Source: Lachnospiraceae bacterium UBA6403 (lineage in GTDB: Bacteria; Bacillota; Clostridia; Lachnospirales; Lachnospiraceae). Taken from it: a DNA stretch of 31,395 bases. The notes under the pieces are model-generated. The model was not told where the DNA came from. It did no database searches and was given only the letters and a program-made list of their open reading frames with translations. The stretch spans positions 14,159 through 45,553 of the forward strand of contig DJPV01000069.1 of assembly GCA_002437435.1 (NCBI GenBank), given 5' to 3'. Each line of letters starts with the position of its first letter. The stretch's first letter is position 1. Below are positions 1-7,569 of the stretch, in pieces. The position numbers were made by a program, and so were the translations under genes.

Positions 1-2
1 GA

Positions 3-152
3 GACATGCGCCCTCTTGGCGAGAACAAGCGAAGCGTAGATCGAGTCTTAGAGGCGCAGCCGTTCTGGCGAGCGAAGCGAGAGCAGAACCTCCTTGAACT
101 CACCAAAACTGGCATTGTTGCTTTGTATCTGAAGCACTCCAGACACCATTAG
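3..152 (+). CDS. Short open frame at the left edge, possibly the end of a truncated gene
   Basis: The frame is open from the first bases of the window to a TAG at 150-152. It has an ATG at 6, giving at most 48 residues, rich in Arg, Lys and Glu and ending in a short helix-like tail. The reading is protein-like but I do not recognise the family, and no ribosome binding site can be judged because upstream sequence is missing. The DNA contains two copies of an AGCGAAGCG word (about 28-36 and 75-83), so part of the apparent coding signal may come from repetitive DNA. It may be the 3' end of a gene cut by the window edge, or non-coding. Confidence 0.25.
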   Translation, partial: DMRPLGENKRSVDRVLEAQPFWRAKREQNLLELTKTGIVALYLKHSRHH

Positions 153-188
153 GATATTTTTATATGGGAAAGCGAGACGAAACTAGTT

Positions 189-530
189 ATGAAAAAATAT
201 AGAATCATTGTTAATATTACCACTTTGTATGTATTTATCATGACCTTTGTTGTCAGTTTCATTCTTTCGTTAGCTCAAAATAATAATGCCAATCTTAGTG
301 GAGAAAAGTTGTTGATTTTTCTTTGTGGTTTTTGGGGAAGCGTAATATGTATTGTAATACGATATGCGATTTTGTACAGAAATACACTATCTCAACATAA
401 TCTAATGAAAAAATTACTTATGTTAATATACCTGATAGTAGGAAGTGGTGTATTTATCCTAGTATTGGCAGGTATTTTATTTTTAAGTGATTTTTCTATA
501 AAACATGACGTTTTGTCAAATTATATATAA
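189..530 (+). CDS. Small integral membrane protein of unknown function
   Basis: The product is 113 residues with three hydrophobic segments, at about residues 8-28, 42-62 and 73-99, separated by short polar or basic loops (a QNNNANLSGEK loop and a YRNTLSQHN loop). No signal peptidase site, catalytic motif or known family is recognised. The ribosome binding site is weak (a GCGAGACGA run upstream). It is AT-rich like the following HTH gene and unlike the genes from 1716 on, so the two probably arrived together. The polytopic form and its place beside an HTH gene would fit a small partner or immunity-type protein, but that is inference. It could also be a decaying fragment. Confidence 0.6.
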   Translation: MKKYRIIVNITTLYVFIMTFVVSFILSLAQNNNANLSGEKLLIFLCGFWGSVICIVIRYAILYRNTLSQHNLMKKLLMLIYLIVGSGVFILVLAGILFLSDFSIKHDVLSNYI

Positions 531-671
531 TGCTTGTAATATTACTATCTCAATGGCTGGGCGAACAACTAATAAAGAATAATATAAATAGCAGGTAATA
601 ATTGATGGCGTGGAAAGCATTTAGTTTCTGATCATACATATTTGAAAACCGAATAAATGTAATATTAATCA

Positions 672-717
672 TTGTAGAATGTAGCTGTTTATGATACAAT
701 ATCCGAAGATTCGGATA
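672..717 (+). promoter_or_regulatory. Promoter with overlapping palindromic operator
   Basis: A -35 box TTGTAG (672-677), a 17-base spacer and a -10 box TACAAT (695-700) lead to the HTH gene. Starting on the last base of the -10 box is an 18-base inverted repeat, TATCCGAAGATTCGGATA (700-717), with 8-base arms around GA. It covers the expected transcription start. That is a typical position for a repressor site, so autoregulation by the HTH protein just downstream is the simplest reading. The promoter and palindrome are seen directly; the binding protein is inferred. Confidence 0.6.
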
Positions 718-732
718 AAAGGATATTACACT

Positions 733-1614
733 ATGAATATATATGAAAAAATCTTTGCAAGACTTGAAGAATTACATATGAGCCAGATCGAATTATCACG
801 AAAAACCGGAATTGCAACCAGCACAATCAGTGATTGGCGAAAGAAAAAAATAAATCCACAGGCTGATAAATTAGTTACTATTTGTAAAGCACTTGACATG
901 TCACTTGTAGATTTGCTTTGTGATGAGGAAGAAACAGAGCAACCCATTCAGACAGATTATTTACTTGATAAAAAGCATATAATCGAAGTATTTAGACCAT
1001 CTGACATTGAAACAAAAAGAAGATTATTAAGATATTTTGAGTTAGTAGAAATATGCAAACAAATCAATGAAAATAATGCATCGAAGAAAAACAAGAGAAA
1101 TGTATCGGTTATTCAAGATATTGATGGGAACAATATTGTTGTAATTAATGATATTGTTTTTAAAGGAAAACGTTCAGTGAATTGGAAAAATGTAAGAGAA
1201 TATCTTAAGAAGTACGTTGGAGATTTTTATACCATAGCCTCTACAGGTGACATAGTATATATAGGATCAGATTTACCGAATGAAAATATTGGTTCAAACT
1301 ATACACATAGTATAAAGGGAACAAATGCTAAGGCCAAAGCCAATGCAACACAAGGAATTCCTGAATTGATAGAGATTGCAGTCGGGAAACATTTTCGAAA
1401 AAATAATCAAGAAAAACATTGGAGAAATGCAAAATTTGGGTGGTATCGATATGATTCACGCTTTGCATTACCAGTATATGATGAATCAGGGGAAATAGAG
1501 AGGTACAATGTATTTCATACATCCTTGATTGTCAGACATTCGGAAGATAAAAAATTATATCTATATGATATTTTGGATATAAAAAAAGAAACGAGCAACC
1601 CGATTGAGCTATAA
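733..1614 (+). CDS. XRE-family HTH protein fused to an LPD3-like polyvalent-protein domain
   Basis: The ATG at 733 is preferred over one at 691 because AAAAGGA lies just before it and because the upstream ATG falls inside the promoter. The protein is 293 residues. Residues 4-62 are an XRE/Cro helix-turn-helix with the recognition stretch TGIATSTISDWRKKK. A charged linker follows. Residues about 128-290 resemble the large polyvalent protein-associated domain 3 of phage and conjugative-element proteins: a GKRSVNW segment, YLKKYVGDFY, the NAKAKANATQGIPELIEIA block, and an ending with GWYRYDSRFALPV, LYLYDI and IKKET. The family call comes from memory of those motifs and needs a profile search. 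A DNA-binding head on such a domain suggests a regulator or a self-repressed effector from a mobile element. The gene is clearly richer in A+T than the chromosome to the right. Confidence 0.75.
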   Translation: MNIYEKIFARLEELHMSQIELSRKTGIATSTISDWRKKKINPQADKLVTICKALDMSLVDLLCDEEETEQPIQTDYLLDKKHIIEVFRPSDIETKRRLLRYFELVEICKQINENNASKKNKRNVSVIQDIDGNNIVVINDIVFKGKRSVNWKNVREYLKKYVGDFYTIASTGDIVYIGSDLPNENIGSNYTHSIKGTNAKAKANATQGIPELIEIAVGKHFRKNNQEKHWRNAKFGWYRYDSRFALPVYDESGEIERYNVFHTSLIVRHSEDKKLYLYDILDIKKETSNPIEL

Positions 1615-1715
1615 GGCTGTACACGACAAAAACCCATTTCTTTATGAAGTGATGATACTATATGAAATGCTATTTGTCAATCCGAATATTCAAATGAACC
1701 ACAGGAGATACAACA

Positions 1716-2267
1716 ATGTTATACATCATGCGACATGGAAAAACAGACTGGAATGCCATGCGGAAACTACAGGGACGGACAGACATTCCATTAAATGAAG
1801 AAGGAAGGCAGATGGCGGAACATGCCAGAACAGAATATGCCGATATCCATTTTGATATCTGCTACTGCTCTCCCCTTATCCGGGCAAAGGAGACAGCCGA
1901 GATCGTATTAAAAGGGCGGAACATTCCGATCATAACTGATGACCGTTTAAAAGAAATGAGCTTTGGCATCTACGAAGGAACTGCAAACTGCATAACTACT
2001 CCCGGCTGTCCAATGAAAGATCTCTTTCTTGATCCGGCAAACTATAAAGTTCCAAAGGATGGCGGAGAAAGCTTTGAACAGCTATTTGCGAGAACAGGAG
2101 AATTTCTGAAAGAGGTTGTAAAACCACAATTAGACGAGGGAAAAGATGTCCTGATCGTCGGACATGGAGCTATGAATTCCAGTATCATCTGCCAGGTCAA
2201 GGGAATCCCGCTGTCAGAGTTCTGGAGCGCAGGAATCGAGAACTGCAAACTGAAACGCATACTATAA
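1716..2267 (+). CDS. Histidine phosphatase family protein (phosphoglycerate mutase-like)
   Basis: The product is 183 residues, with an AGGAGA ribosome binding site before the ATG. The family signature is at the N-terminus, MRHGKTDWN, with catalytic His7 and phosphate-binding Arg6. A further conserved Arg lies in SPLIRAKETAEI, the acidic residue Glu80 in LKEMSFGIYEG, and the second catalytic His150 in IVGHGAMN. These enzymes form a phospho-histidine and remove phosphate from small molecules or proteins; the substrate cannot be read from the sequence. The C-terminus ends soon after the usual ENC segment. The same frame stays open after the stop as far as folA (see findings). It probably shares a transcript with folA and the MATE gene. 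Confidence 0.9.
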   Translation: MLYIMRHGKTDWNAMRKLQGRTDIPLNEEGRQMAEHARTEYADIHFDICYCSPLIRAKETAEIVLKGRNIPIITDDRLKEMSFGIYEGTANCITTPGCPMKDLFLDPANYKVPKDGGESFEQLFARTGEFLKEVVKPQLDEGKDVLIVGHGAMNSSIICQVKGIPLSEFWSAGIENCKLKRIL

Positions 2268-2468
2268 AAAATATTCAGAAAACAGTTTAGTGGCAAGGTT
2301 CTTTCTTATGAAAATAACCCGGAACAGTTCAGGGAAATACATTTTGCAAAGGAAGAAAAATACCAGAGATATGAATATCTGAAACAGCAGTCGGAACACT
2401 CGCTTGACGATTCCCGTGAAACCAGATATGCTAAAGAAACAAATATACCACAGAAAGGAACCCGGACT

Positions 2469-2945
2469 ATGATAGGTTTAATCGTTGCTCGTTCAAAAAA
2501 TAATGTAATTGGAAAAAATGGACAGATCCCATGGCGGATCAAAGGAGAACAGAAACAGTTTAAAGAACTGACAACAGGGAATACTGTGGTTATGGGACGT
2601 AAGTCATATGAAGAGATCGGACATCCTCTCCCGAACCGAATGAACATCATTGTATCAAATACTGCCAATTACTCTGGTGAAAACCTGCTTACCGTTCATT
2701 CGTTACAGGAAGCTCTTGATGCTGTAAAAGAGGGGAATGTCTATATTTCCGGTGGATATGGTCTGTTCAAAGAGGCACTTCCACTGGTTGATACGATGTA
2801 TATCACAGAAGTTGATACTGTCGTTGAAGACGGAGATGTCTTCTTCCCTGAATTCAACGCAGATGAATTCGATATTACAACCGGTGAATCCGGCGGTGAC
2901 GACATTACATTTACCCGTATGACCTACACCCGTAAGGAACTGTAA
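2469..2945 (+). CDS. folA: Dihydrofolate reductase
   Basis: The protein is 158 residues, the normal bacterial length, with AAAGGA upstream of the ATG. It reduces dihydrofolate to tetrahydrofolate with NADPH, supplying one-carbon units for thymidylate and purine synthesis. The signature region is intact: IGLIVARSKNNVIG, then GQIPWRIKGEQKQF with Glu27 in the position of the catalytic acid, and the NADPH-binding segments VVMGRKSYEEIG and VYISGGYGLF. No thymidylate synthase lies beside it, although that pairing is common. It is followed after 15 bases by the MATE exporter gene, so the two are probably co-transcribed. Confidence 0.95.
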   Translation: MIGLIVARSKNNVIGKNGQIPWRIKGEQKQFKELTTGNTVVMGRKSYEEIGHPLPNRMNIIVSNTANYSGENLLTVHSLQEALDAVKEGNVYISGGYGLFKEALPLVDTMYITEVDTVVEDGDVFFPEFNADEFDITTGESGGDDITFTRMTYTRKEL

Positions 2946-2960
2946 ATAAGGATAACTCAC

Positions 2961-4328
2961 ATGAATACACAGACAACTAACGAAAATCCTCTCGGCACTC
3001 AGCCCGTGAAAAAATTATTAATGCAATTCGCCATTCCAAGTATAGTAGCCATGCTGGTCAGCTCTCTTTATAACATTGTTGACCAGTTTTTCATTGGGCG
3101 AAATGTCGGTGAACTTGGAAATGCTGCAACCAATATTTCATTTCCACTTTCCATATCCTGTATCGCAATCGCTCTGCTGTTCGGCATCGGCGGCGCATCT
3201 GCTTTTAATCTGGCTATGGGAAAAGGCGAAAAGGAAAAAGCTGTTTATTATATCGGCAATTCCGCTGTCATGCTCTTTGGCTGTGGTGTAATTTTAACCA
3301 CGATCACCCTGCTGTTCTTAGAGCCTCTGCTCCGCTTCTTTGGATCTCCAGACAATGTACTTTCCTACGCAAAAACTTACACAGGCATTGTTGCTATCGG
3401 ATTTCCTTTTCTGATCCTCACGACCGGAAGCGGTCATCTGATCCGGGCAGATGGCAGACCGAAGATCAGCATGATCTGTAACCTTACCGGAGCCGTGATC
3501 AATACGATCTTAGATGCACTGTTTGTATCCGTTCTTCAGATGGGTATGGCAGGCGCCGCCATCGCAACTGTTATCGGTCAGGTAATCTCCACCGGTCTTG
3601 TCATCTGGTTTTTATCCCATTGTAAGACTGTAACAATAAGAAAAGAACATCTCCGCATCAGAAGATCAATTATAGCGAGAGTCACATCCCTTGGTACTGC
3701 TCCCTGCAGCAACCAGCTTGCCATGATGATCGTACAAATCATTATGAACAAATCTCTCAAATACTATGGCTCCCTTTCCATCTATGGTGAAGCAATCCCT
3801 ATTGCCTGTGCCGGAATCATCACAAAAGTAAACCAGGTATTTTTATCCCTGATCATCGGTATATCGCAGGGCTTACAGCCGATCACCAGCTATAACTACG
3901 GTGCAGGAAAATACAAACGGGTAAAGTCTGCCTATCTGTTCGCCTCTACCTGTGGATTTGTGATCGCGCTCATTGCATTTCTAATGTTCCAGTTTGTACC
4001 AAGGCAGATCATATCCATTTTCGGAAATGGTTCTGAAAGCTACTTCCAGTTTTCAATCAGCTATTTTCGTATTTTTCTGTTCTTTACGTTTATAAACTTT
4101 ATGCAGCCGATCACTTCGAACTTCTTTACATCGATCGGCAAACCGAAAAAAGGAACATTTCTGTCATTGACCAGACAGATCCTGTTCCTTCTTCCATTAT
4201 TAATTATTCTGCCGCTTTTTATGGGAATTGATGGCATTATGTATTCCGGTCCGATCGCCGATGGACTTGCCGGAGCTGTCGCCATCTTCATGGTCTGGAA
4301 TGAATTCCGCACCAAACCTTTCCGCTAA
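2961..4328 (+). CDS. MATE family efflux transporter
   Basis: The protein is 455 residues with about twelve hydrophobic segments and the two-lobe layout of MATE (NorM/DinF-like) exporters. It opens with the usual NPLGTQPVKKLLMQFAIPS stretch before the first helix, followed by LYNIVDQFFIGR. Later segments include GHLIRADGRPK and, in the second half, ISQGLQPITSYNYGAG, both typical of clostridial members. Such proteins export organic cations or drugs using a Na+ or H+ gradient; the substrate here is unknown. An AAGGA ribosome binding site lies upstream. The gene converges on the histidine kinase gene, with a large palindrome between them. Confidence 0.92.
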   Translation: MNTQTTNENPLGTQPVKKLLMQFAIPSIVAMLVSSLYNIVDQFFIGRNVGELGNAATNISFPLSISCIAIALLFGIGGASAFNLAMGKGEKEKAVYYIGNSAVMLFGCGVILTTITLLFLEPLLRFFGSPDNVLSYAKTYTGIVAIGFPFLILTTGSGHLIRADGRPKISMICNLTGAVINTILDALFVSVLQMGMAGAAIATVIGQVISTGLVIWFLSHCKTVTIRKEHLRIRRSIIARVTSLGTAPCSNQLAMMIVQIIMNKSLKYYGSLSIYGEAIPIACAGIITKVNQVFLSLIIGISQGLQPITSYNYGAGKYKRVKSAYLFASTCGFVIALIAFLMFQFVPRQIISIFGNGSESYFQFSISYFRIFLFFTFINFMQPITSNFFTSIGKPKKGTFLSLTRQILFLLPLLIILPLFMGIDGIMYSGPIADGLAGAVAIFMVWNEFRTKPFR

Positions 4329-4605
4329 AAAGATTGTTGATATTCAACCTCTACTTTTTGTCGCGATATTTTGGCTCTGCCGGTATGGATATATACAAAG
4401 ACCGTTCCGTTTTCTGCTCGGATTTGCACGCTTATTGCCAGCAGTCGCCCAAACTCACCCTTACGGGTTCAGACATGGGCTTGGTGCTGACCGCTAGTGC
4501 AAACCTCACAACGAAAACTTCACTGACGTCTTATGTATATATCCATACCGGCAGAGCCAAAATATCATAACTATAAATAACACAAGAATCATCAACAATC
4601 TTTTT
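4327..4605. repeat. Nested long inverted repeat between convergent genes
   Basis: The outer arms are AAAAAGATTGTTGAT (4327-4341) and its exact complement (4591-4605). Inside is a perfect 32-base inverted repeat, 4365-4396 against 4535-4566, beginning GATATTTTGGCTCTGCC. Further inward the arms still match in pieces (GATTTGCAC against GTGCAAAC) down to a central ACCC-TTAC-GGGT hairpin at 4458-4469. All these pairs share one centre near 4465, so the whole 279 bases fold as one imperfect hairpin. The outer arms with their A and T runs would work as a bidirectional terminator for the MATE and kinase genes. The element may be a MITE-like mobile palindrome. It does not encode a convincing protein. 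Confidence 0.8.
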
Positions 4606-4606
4606 T

Positions 4607-5905
4607 TTACTCACACATCGGGAAACGGACAATAAAACGGGTGCCGATCTCCGGGCGGGATACGACCTGGATCGTGCCGGAGTGAGCATCGACGATCCAT
4701 TTGGCTATGGAAAGTCCAAGTCCGGAGCCGCCGGTCTCGCCGTTTCTCGCTTCGTCCGACCGATAGAACCGCTCAAAGATATGAACGACATCTGACGATT
4801 CCATTCCGATACCTTCATCCTGAATCATATAACTGACATAACCGGATTCCAACATAACTCCTAATGTAATATCCGCACCATCCGAAGAATACTTTGCCGC
4901 ATTCTGTACAAAGATCCGGATGGACTGCTTGATCATGGCTATATCCCCTGTCATATATGCAGGATCTGTTCCACGGAACAGATAGTGGTGCTTCTCATCG
5001 ATCATCTGAGATTCCTCCCATACCTCACTGACCATCTGGTTCAGATCCATTTTCACTTTATTCAGGGTATTTCTTCCGCTGTCACCCCGTGCAAGGAACA
5101 GAAGCTGCTCCACCAGTTCCTTCATGTGCTGCGACTCATTCTTAAGGGCTTCGATGGATTCTGTCAGAACCTTTTCATCCTCTTTTCCCCATCGATCCAG
5201 CATATTTACATATCCCTGAATTACAGCAATAGGCGTCCGAAGCTCATGTGATGCATCCGACACAAACCGCACCTGCCGTCTTTCATTTTCCTTCATATTC
5301 CAAAGCAGATTATTCAGTGCGATCTCGATACTTTTCAGTTCCTTGTCACCGGTATGGATTCCCTGTTCTACATCATCCGGAGAAATGTGTGATATTGCCT
5401 GTTCCAGATGATCCATCTGATTCCGGTCAAACGTCTTTGCCGGCTTCTTATCGGAACGCTTCTTCTGATCTTCCATACCATTTTGATCAAATGACATTTT
5501 ACTGATCTGTTCTGCCTTTACCGCCAGATCATTTAACGGTTTCAGCTTTCTTCTGACAACAGAAGTCCGAAACAATGCAAAGAACAACACAAATCCTTCT
5601 GCCGATAAAAGTATGATTCCCGGTATGGCTACCAGATTCCTGACATCCCGGATATCATATGCATATGATTTCTGGTCATTTCCATCGATCACATATACCA
5701 GTGTATGCTTTTCTTCATTTACATTAAAATAATAATGCTCGCCCGTTACCTGATCCGGAAGCTTCGTCGTGCACCAGTACATCCAGGTTCCCATAATAAG
5801 AAAGGCAATGATAATATTGATTCCTATTACATTGCCCACTTCCTTCAGCCAGAAGCTGATATTAATTTTTCTGGCGATTGAGGTCATCCTCTTATTTTCA
5901 TTCAT
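4607..5905 (-). CDS. Membrane sensor histidine kinase
   Basis: The product is 432 residues. Transmembrane helices lie at about residues 24-45 and 92-112, enclosing a short extracellular loop of roughly 45 residues. A HAMP-like segment follows (LKPLNDLAVKAEQISKM), then a Lys/Asp-rich insert at about 140-185. The dimerisation domain has the H-box SDASHELRTPIAVIQG with phospho-acceptor His220. The ATPase domain has an N-box (FVQNAAKYSSDG), G1 (DEGIGM) and G2 (GGSGLGLSIAKWIVDAHSG). It would phosphorylate the response regulator encoded 95 bases upstream. The short sensor loop suggests it senses the membrane or a partner protein rather than binding a ligand in a large domain. The signal is unknown. 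Confidence 0.93.
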   Translation of the reverse strand: MNENKRMTSIARKINISFWLKEVGNVIGINIIIAFLIMGTWMYWCTTKLPDQVTGEHYYFNVNEEKHTLVYVIDGNDQKSYAYDIRDVRNLVAIPGIILLSAEGFVLFFALFRTSVVRRKLKPLNDLAVKAEQISKMSFDQNGMEDQKKRSDKKPAKTFDRNQMDHLEQAISHISPDDVEQGIHTGDKELKSIEIALNNLLWNMKENERRQVRFVSDASHELRTPIAVIQGYVNMLDRWGKEDEKVLTESIEALKNESQHMKELVEQLLFLARGDSGRNTLNKVKMDLNQMVSEVWEESQMIDEKHHYLFRGTDPAYMTGDIAMIKQSIRIFVQNAAKYSSDGADITLGVMLESGYVSYMIQDEGIGMESSDVVHIFERFYRSDEARNGETGGSGLGLSIAKWIVDAHSGTIQVVSRPEIGTRFIVRFPMCE

Positions 5906-6000
5906 CTGTGATACCTTTTCTTATATATTCTTTGCCATACCCTTAATCCTGTATCTGCTTTTATGATCAAGCTGTATGCTCTATGATTTTATATACATTC

Positions 6001-6684
6001 CTATGATTCCTTGATCACATATCCTACGCCTCGTACCGTCGTGATCAGATTGATACCGAACCGGTCATCAATCTTCGTACGCAGGTATCGAATATATACA
6101 TCTATGATATTTGTCTCGCCGACATACTCATATCCACAGACAATATTCATCAGTTTTTCCCGATCCATGACGATATTCTTGTTCTCCATCAAAGTGTGCA
6201 GCAGCTCAAACTCCCGATTGGTAAGCTCCACCGGCTCTCCTGCCACCGTAACCTCATGCCGGTCAGTATCCAGACTGACTCCATGGATCTCTAGCTTATG
6301 TGTCTCCTGCCGGTCGGTGCTTTTCCGCTTCAACGCTACACGGATACGAGCCAGAAGTTCTTCAATCGCAAATGGTTTCGTGATGTAATCATCCGCTCCC
6401 GCATCCAGCCCGGACACCTTGTCCATTACCGCATCCCTCGCAGTAAGCAGCAGGATCGGAACATTATTTCCTTCTTTACGAATACGACGAAGAACCTCCA
6501 GACCATTTAGTCTTGGAAGCATAACATCCAGCACGATCAGGTCAGCATTTTCTGAAAGTGCCAGATCCAGACCTGTCCGTCCGTCAAATGCTTTCACTAC
6601 TTCATATCCTTCATGAACCAATTCCAGCTCTACGAATCTGGCAATTTTTTCTTCATCTTCTACAATCAAAATCTTCTGGCTCAT
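6001..6684 (-). CDS. OmpR/PhoB-type response regulator
   Basis: The product is 227 residues, with AAGGAG upstream of the ATG. The receiver domain (1-120) has the acidic pair in VEDEEK, phospho-acceptor Asp53 in LIVLDVMLPR, Thr81 and Lys103 (ITKPFA). The C-terminal winged helix (about 128-225) has LTNREFELLHTLMEN and ends with the usual LRTKIDD and TTVRGVGYVIKE. It is the first gene of a two-gene unit with the histidine kinase downstream. A long palindrome lies in its upstream region, so that element is probably in or next to its promoter or leader. Target genes cannot be told from the window. Confidence 0.95.
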   Translation of the reverse strand: MSQKILIVEDEEKIARFVELELVHEGYEVVKAFDGRTGLDLALSENADLIVLDVMLPRLNGLEVLRRIRKEGNNVPILLLTARDAVMDKVSGLDAGADDYITKPFAIEELLARIRVALKRKSTDRQETHKLEIHGVSLDTDRHEVTVAGEPVELTNREFELLHTLMENKNIVMDREKLMNIVCGYEYVGETNIIDVYIRYLRTKIDDRFGINLITTVRGVGYVIKES

Positions 6685-6738
6685 CTCTACTCCTTGTCGT
6701 GACGATTTATTTTAAGGGAGTAGCCTGATTACCTGTGT

Positions 6739-6879
6739 CCATATTCTGACATACCTATTATTCCGCAAGTCGTTTTCACTCTATTCTCACGTAGCAGTAC
6801 TAAATTCCCCACCTATCGGTGGCTCATTAAGGACTGACGTGAGAAAAGGCTTGCTGCATAATAGTATATCAGAACATGG
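6739..6879. repeat. Long imperfect palindrome upstream of the response regulator gene
   Basis: Several inverted pairs share a centre near 6810-6815. The outermost is CCATATTCTGACATAC (6739-6754) with 6864-6879 (14 of 16 complementary). Next is an ATTATTCCGCAAG-type segment (about 6757-6769) with TTGCTGCATAAT (6851-6862). Then come TTCTCACGT (6784-6792) with ACGTGAGAA (6837-6845), exact, and a tip CCACC-TATC-GGTGG (6809-6822), exact. The 141 bases would fold into one long interrupted hairpin. In plan, a long arm with a small GC tip, it resembles the palindrome at 4327-4605. It looks like a small non-coding mobile or structured-RNA element. Confidence 0.7.
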
Positions 6880-6947
6880 GCAATGTATTTCAGTTTCATA
6901 TCCCTTAAAATAAATCTGTGTATTGTAATTGTAATTAATCTCTCGGA

Positions 6948-7487
6948 TTAGTTCCTGTTGATGTCTGTCTTAATAGTTTCTACCGTATCCGCAACCTTGT
7001 CGCAGGCACTGTTCAGATCTACATTGATACTGTCGATCCCTGCAAAATGATATCTGCATTCACAGAATAAGCCGATCACTAATAGTGGGATCGTGATCCA
7101 GAATGCGAAGATGATCGCAAGTATCAATACCAGAACAGGTACATTCACCATAGTGCTGCTGCGTCTTTCTATGATAAACTTGGAATCAACGCTTTTCTTT
7201 AACAGTCTTCCGCACCAGGAAAAGAACTGATCCATCATCTGACCAAAGGTCTTTTTATTGCAGTCTCTTGTATATTCCTGCTGTGCCTGTTCGAATTCTG
7301 TTGATGTCTGCTGTGCCTGATCCGTCGTATAACTGGTTACATCCGGTGCTTTTACCTTACCTTTCTTCTCCAGATAAATGATCGCATCCAGCACATCATA
7401 ATTATTTGCTTCTAACGCCTCCTTGGCTTCTTCGTAACTGACACCTGTTTTTTTTCTTAACTTTTCTACTTTTTCTAAATTATCCAT
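6948..7487 (-). CDS. UBA/TS-N domain membrane protein, DUF4342-like
   Basis: The start is taken at 7487, because GAAGGAAAAA precedes that ATG and residues encoded upstream of it look unrelated to the family. The protein is 179 residues. Residues 1-45 form a UBA/TS-N three-helix domain (KLRKKTGVSYEEAKEALEAN), like that of elongation factor Ts. A Gln/Thr-rich linker, an amphipathic basic segment and a hydrophobic stretch of about 30 residues (near 112-145) follow, then a short soluble tail ending in a predicted helix. Similar UBA plus DUF4342 proteins are widespread in Clostridia without a known role. It stands alone between the regulator genes and a lipoprotein gene. Confidence 0.75.
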   Translation of the reverse strand: MDNLEKVEKLRKKTGVSYEEAKEALEANNYDVLDAIIYLEKKGKVKAPDVTSYTTDQAQQTSTEFEQAQQEYTRDCNKKTFGQMMDQFFSWCGRLLKKSVDSKFIIERRSSTMVNVPVLVLILAIIFAFWITIPLLVIGLFCECRYHFAGIDSINVDLNSACDKVADTVETIKTDINRN

Positions 7488-7569
7488 ATTTTTTCCTTCT
7501 TTCTCTATTCTCTCCTCAGCTGATGGTATTACTATACCATCCACGAATTAATCTAAAATAGGAAAAAGA

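Noticed and set aside
1604..1798. 64-codon plus-strand frame starting with TTG
   Set aside because: It overlaps the ends of both neighbouring genes and lacks a ribosome binding site. The middle part (about 1620-1700) reads somewhat protein-like and could be a remnant, but nothing supports a gene.
4228..4570. Two plus-strand frames running through the end of the MATE gene and the palindrome
   Set aside because: They cross a long inverted repeat and a gene end in other frames; the peptides look random.
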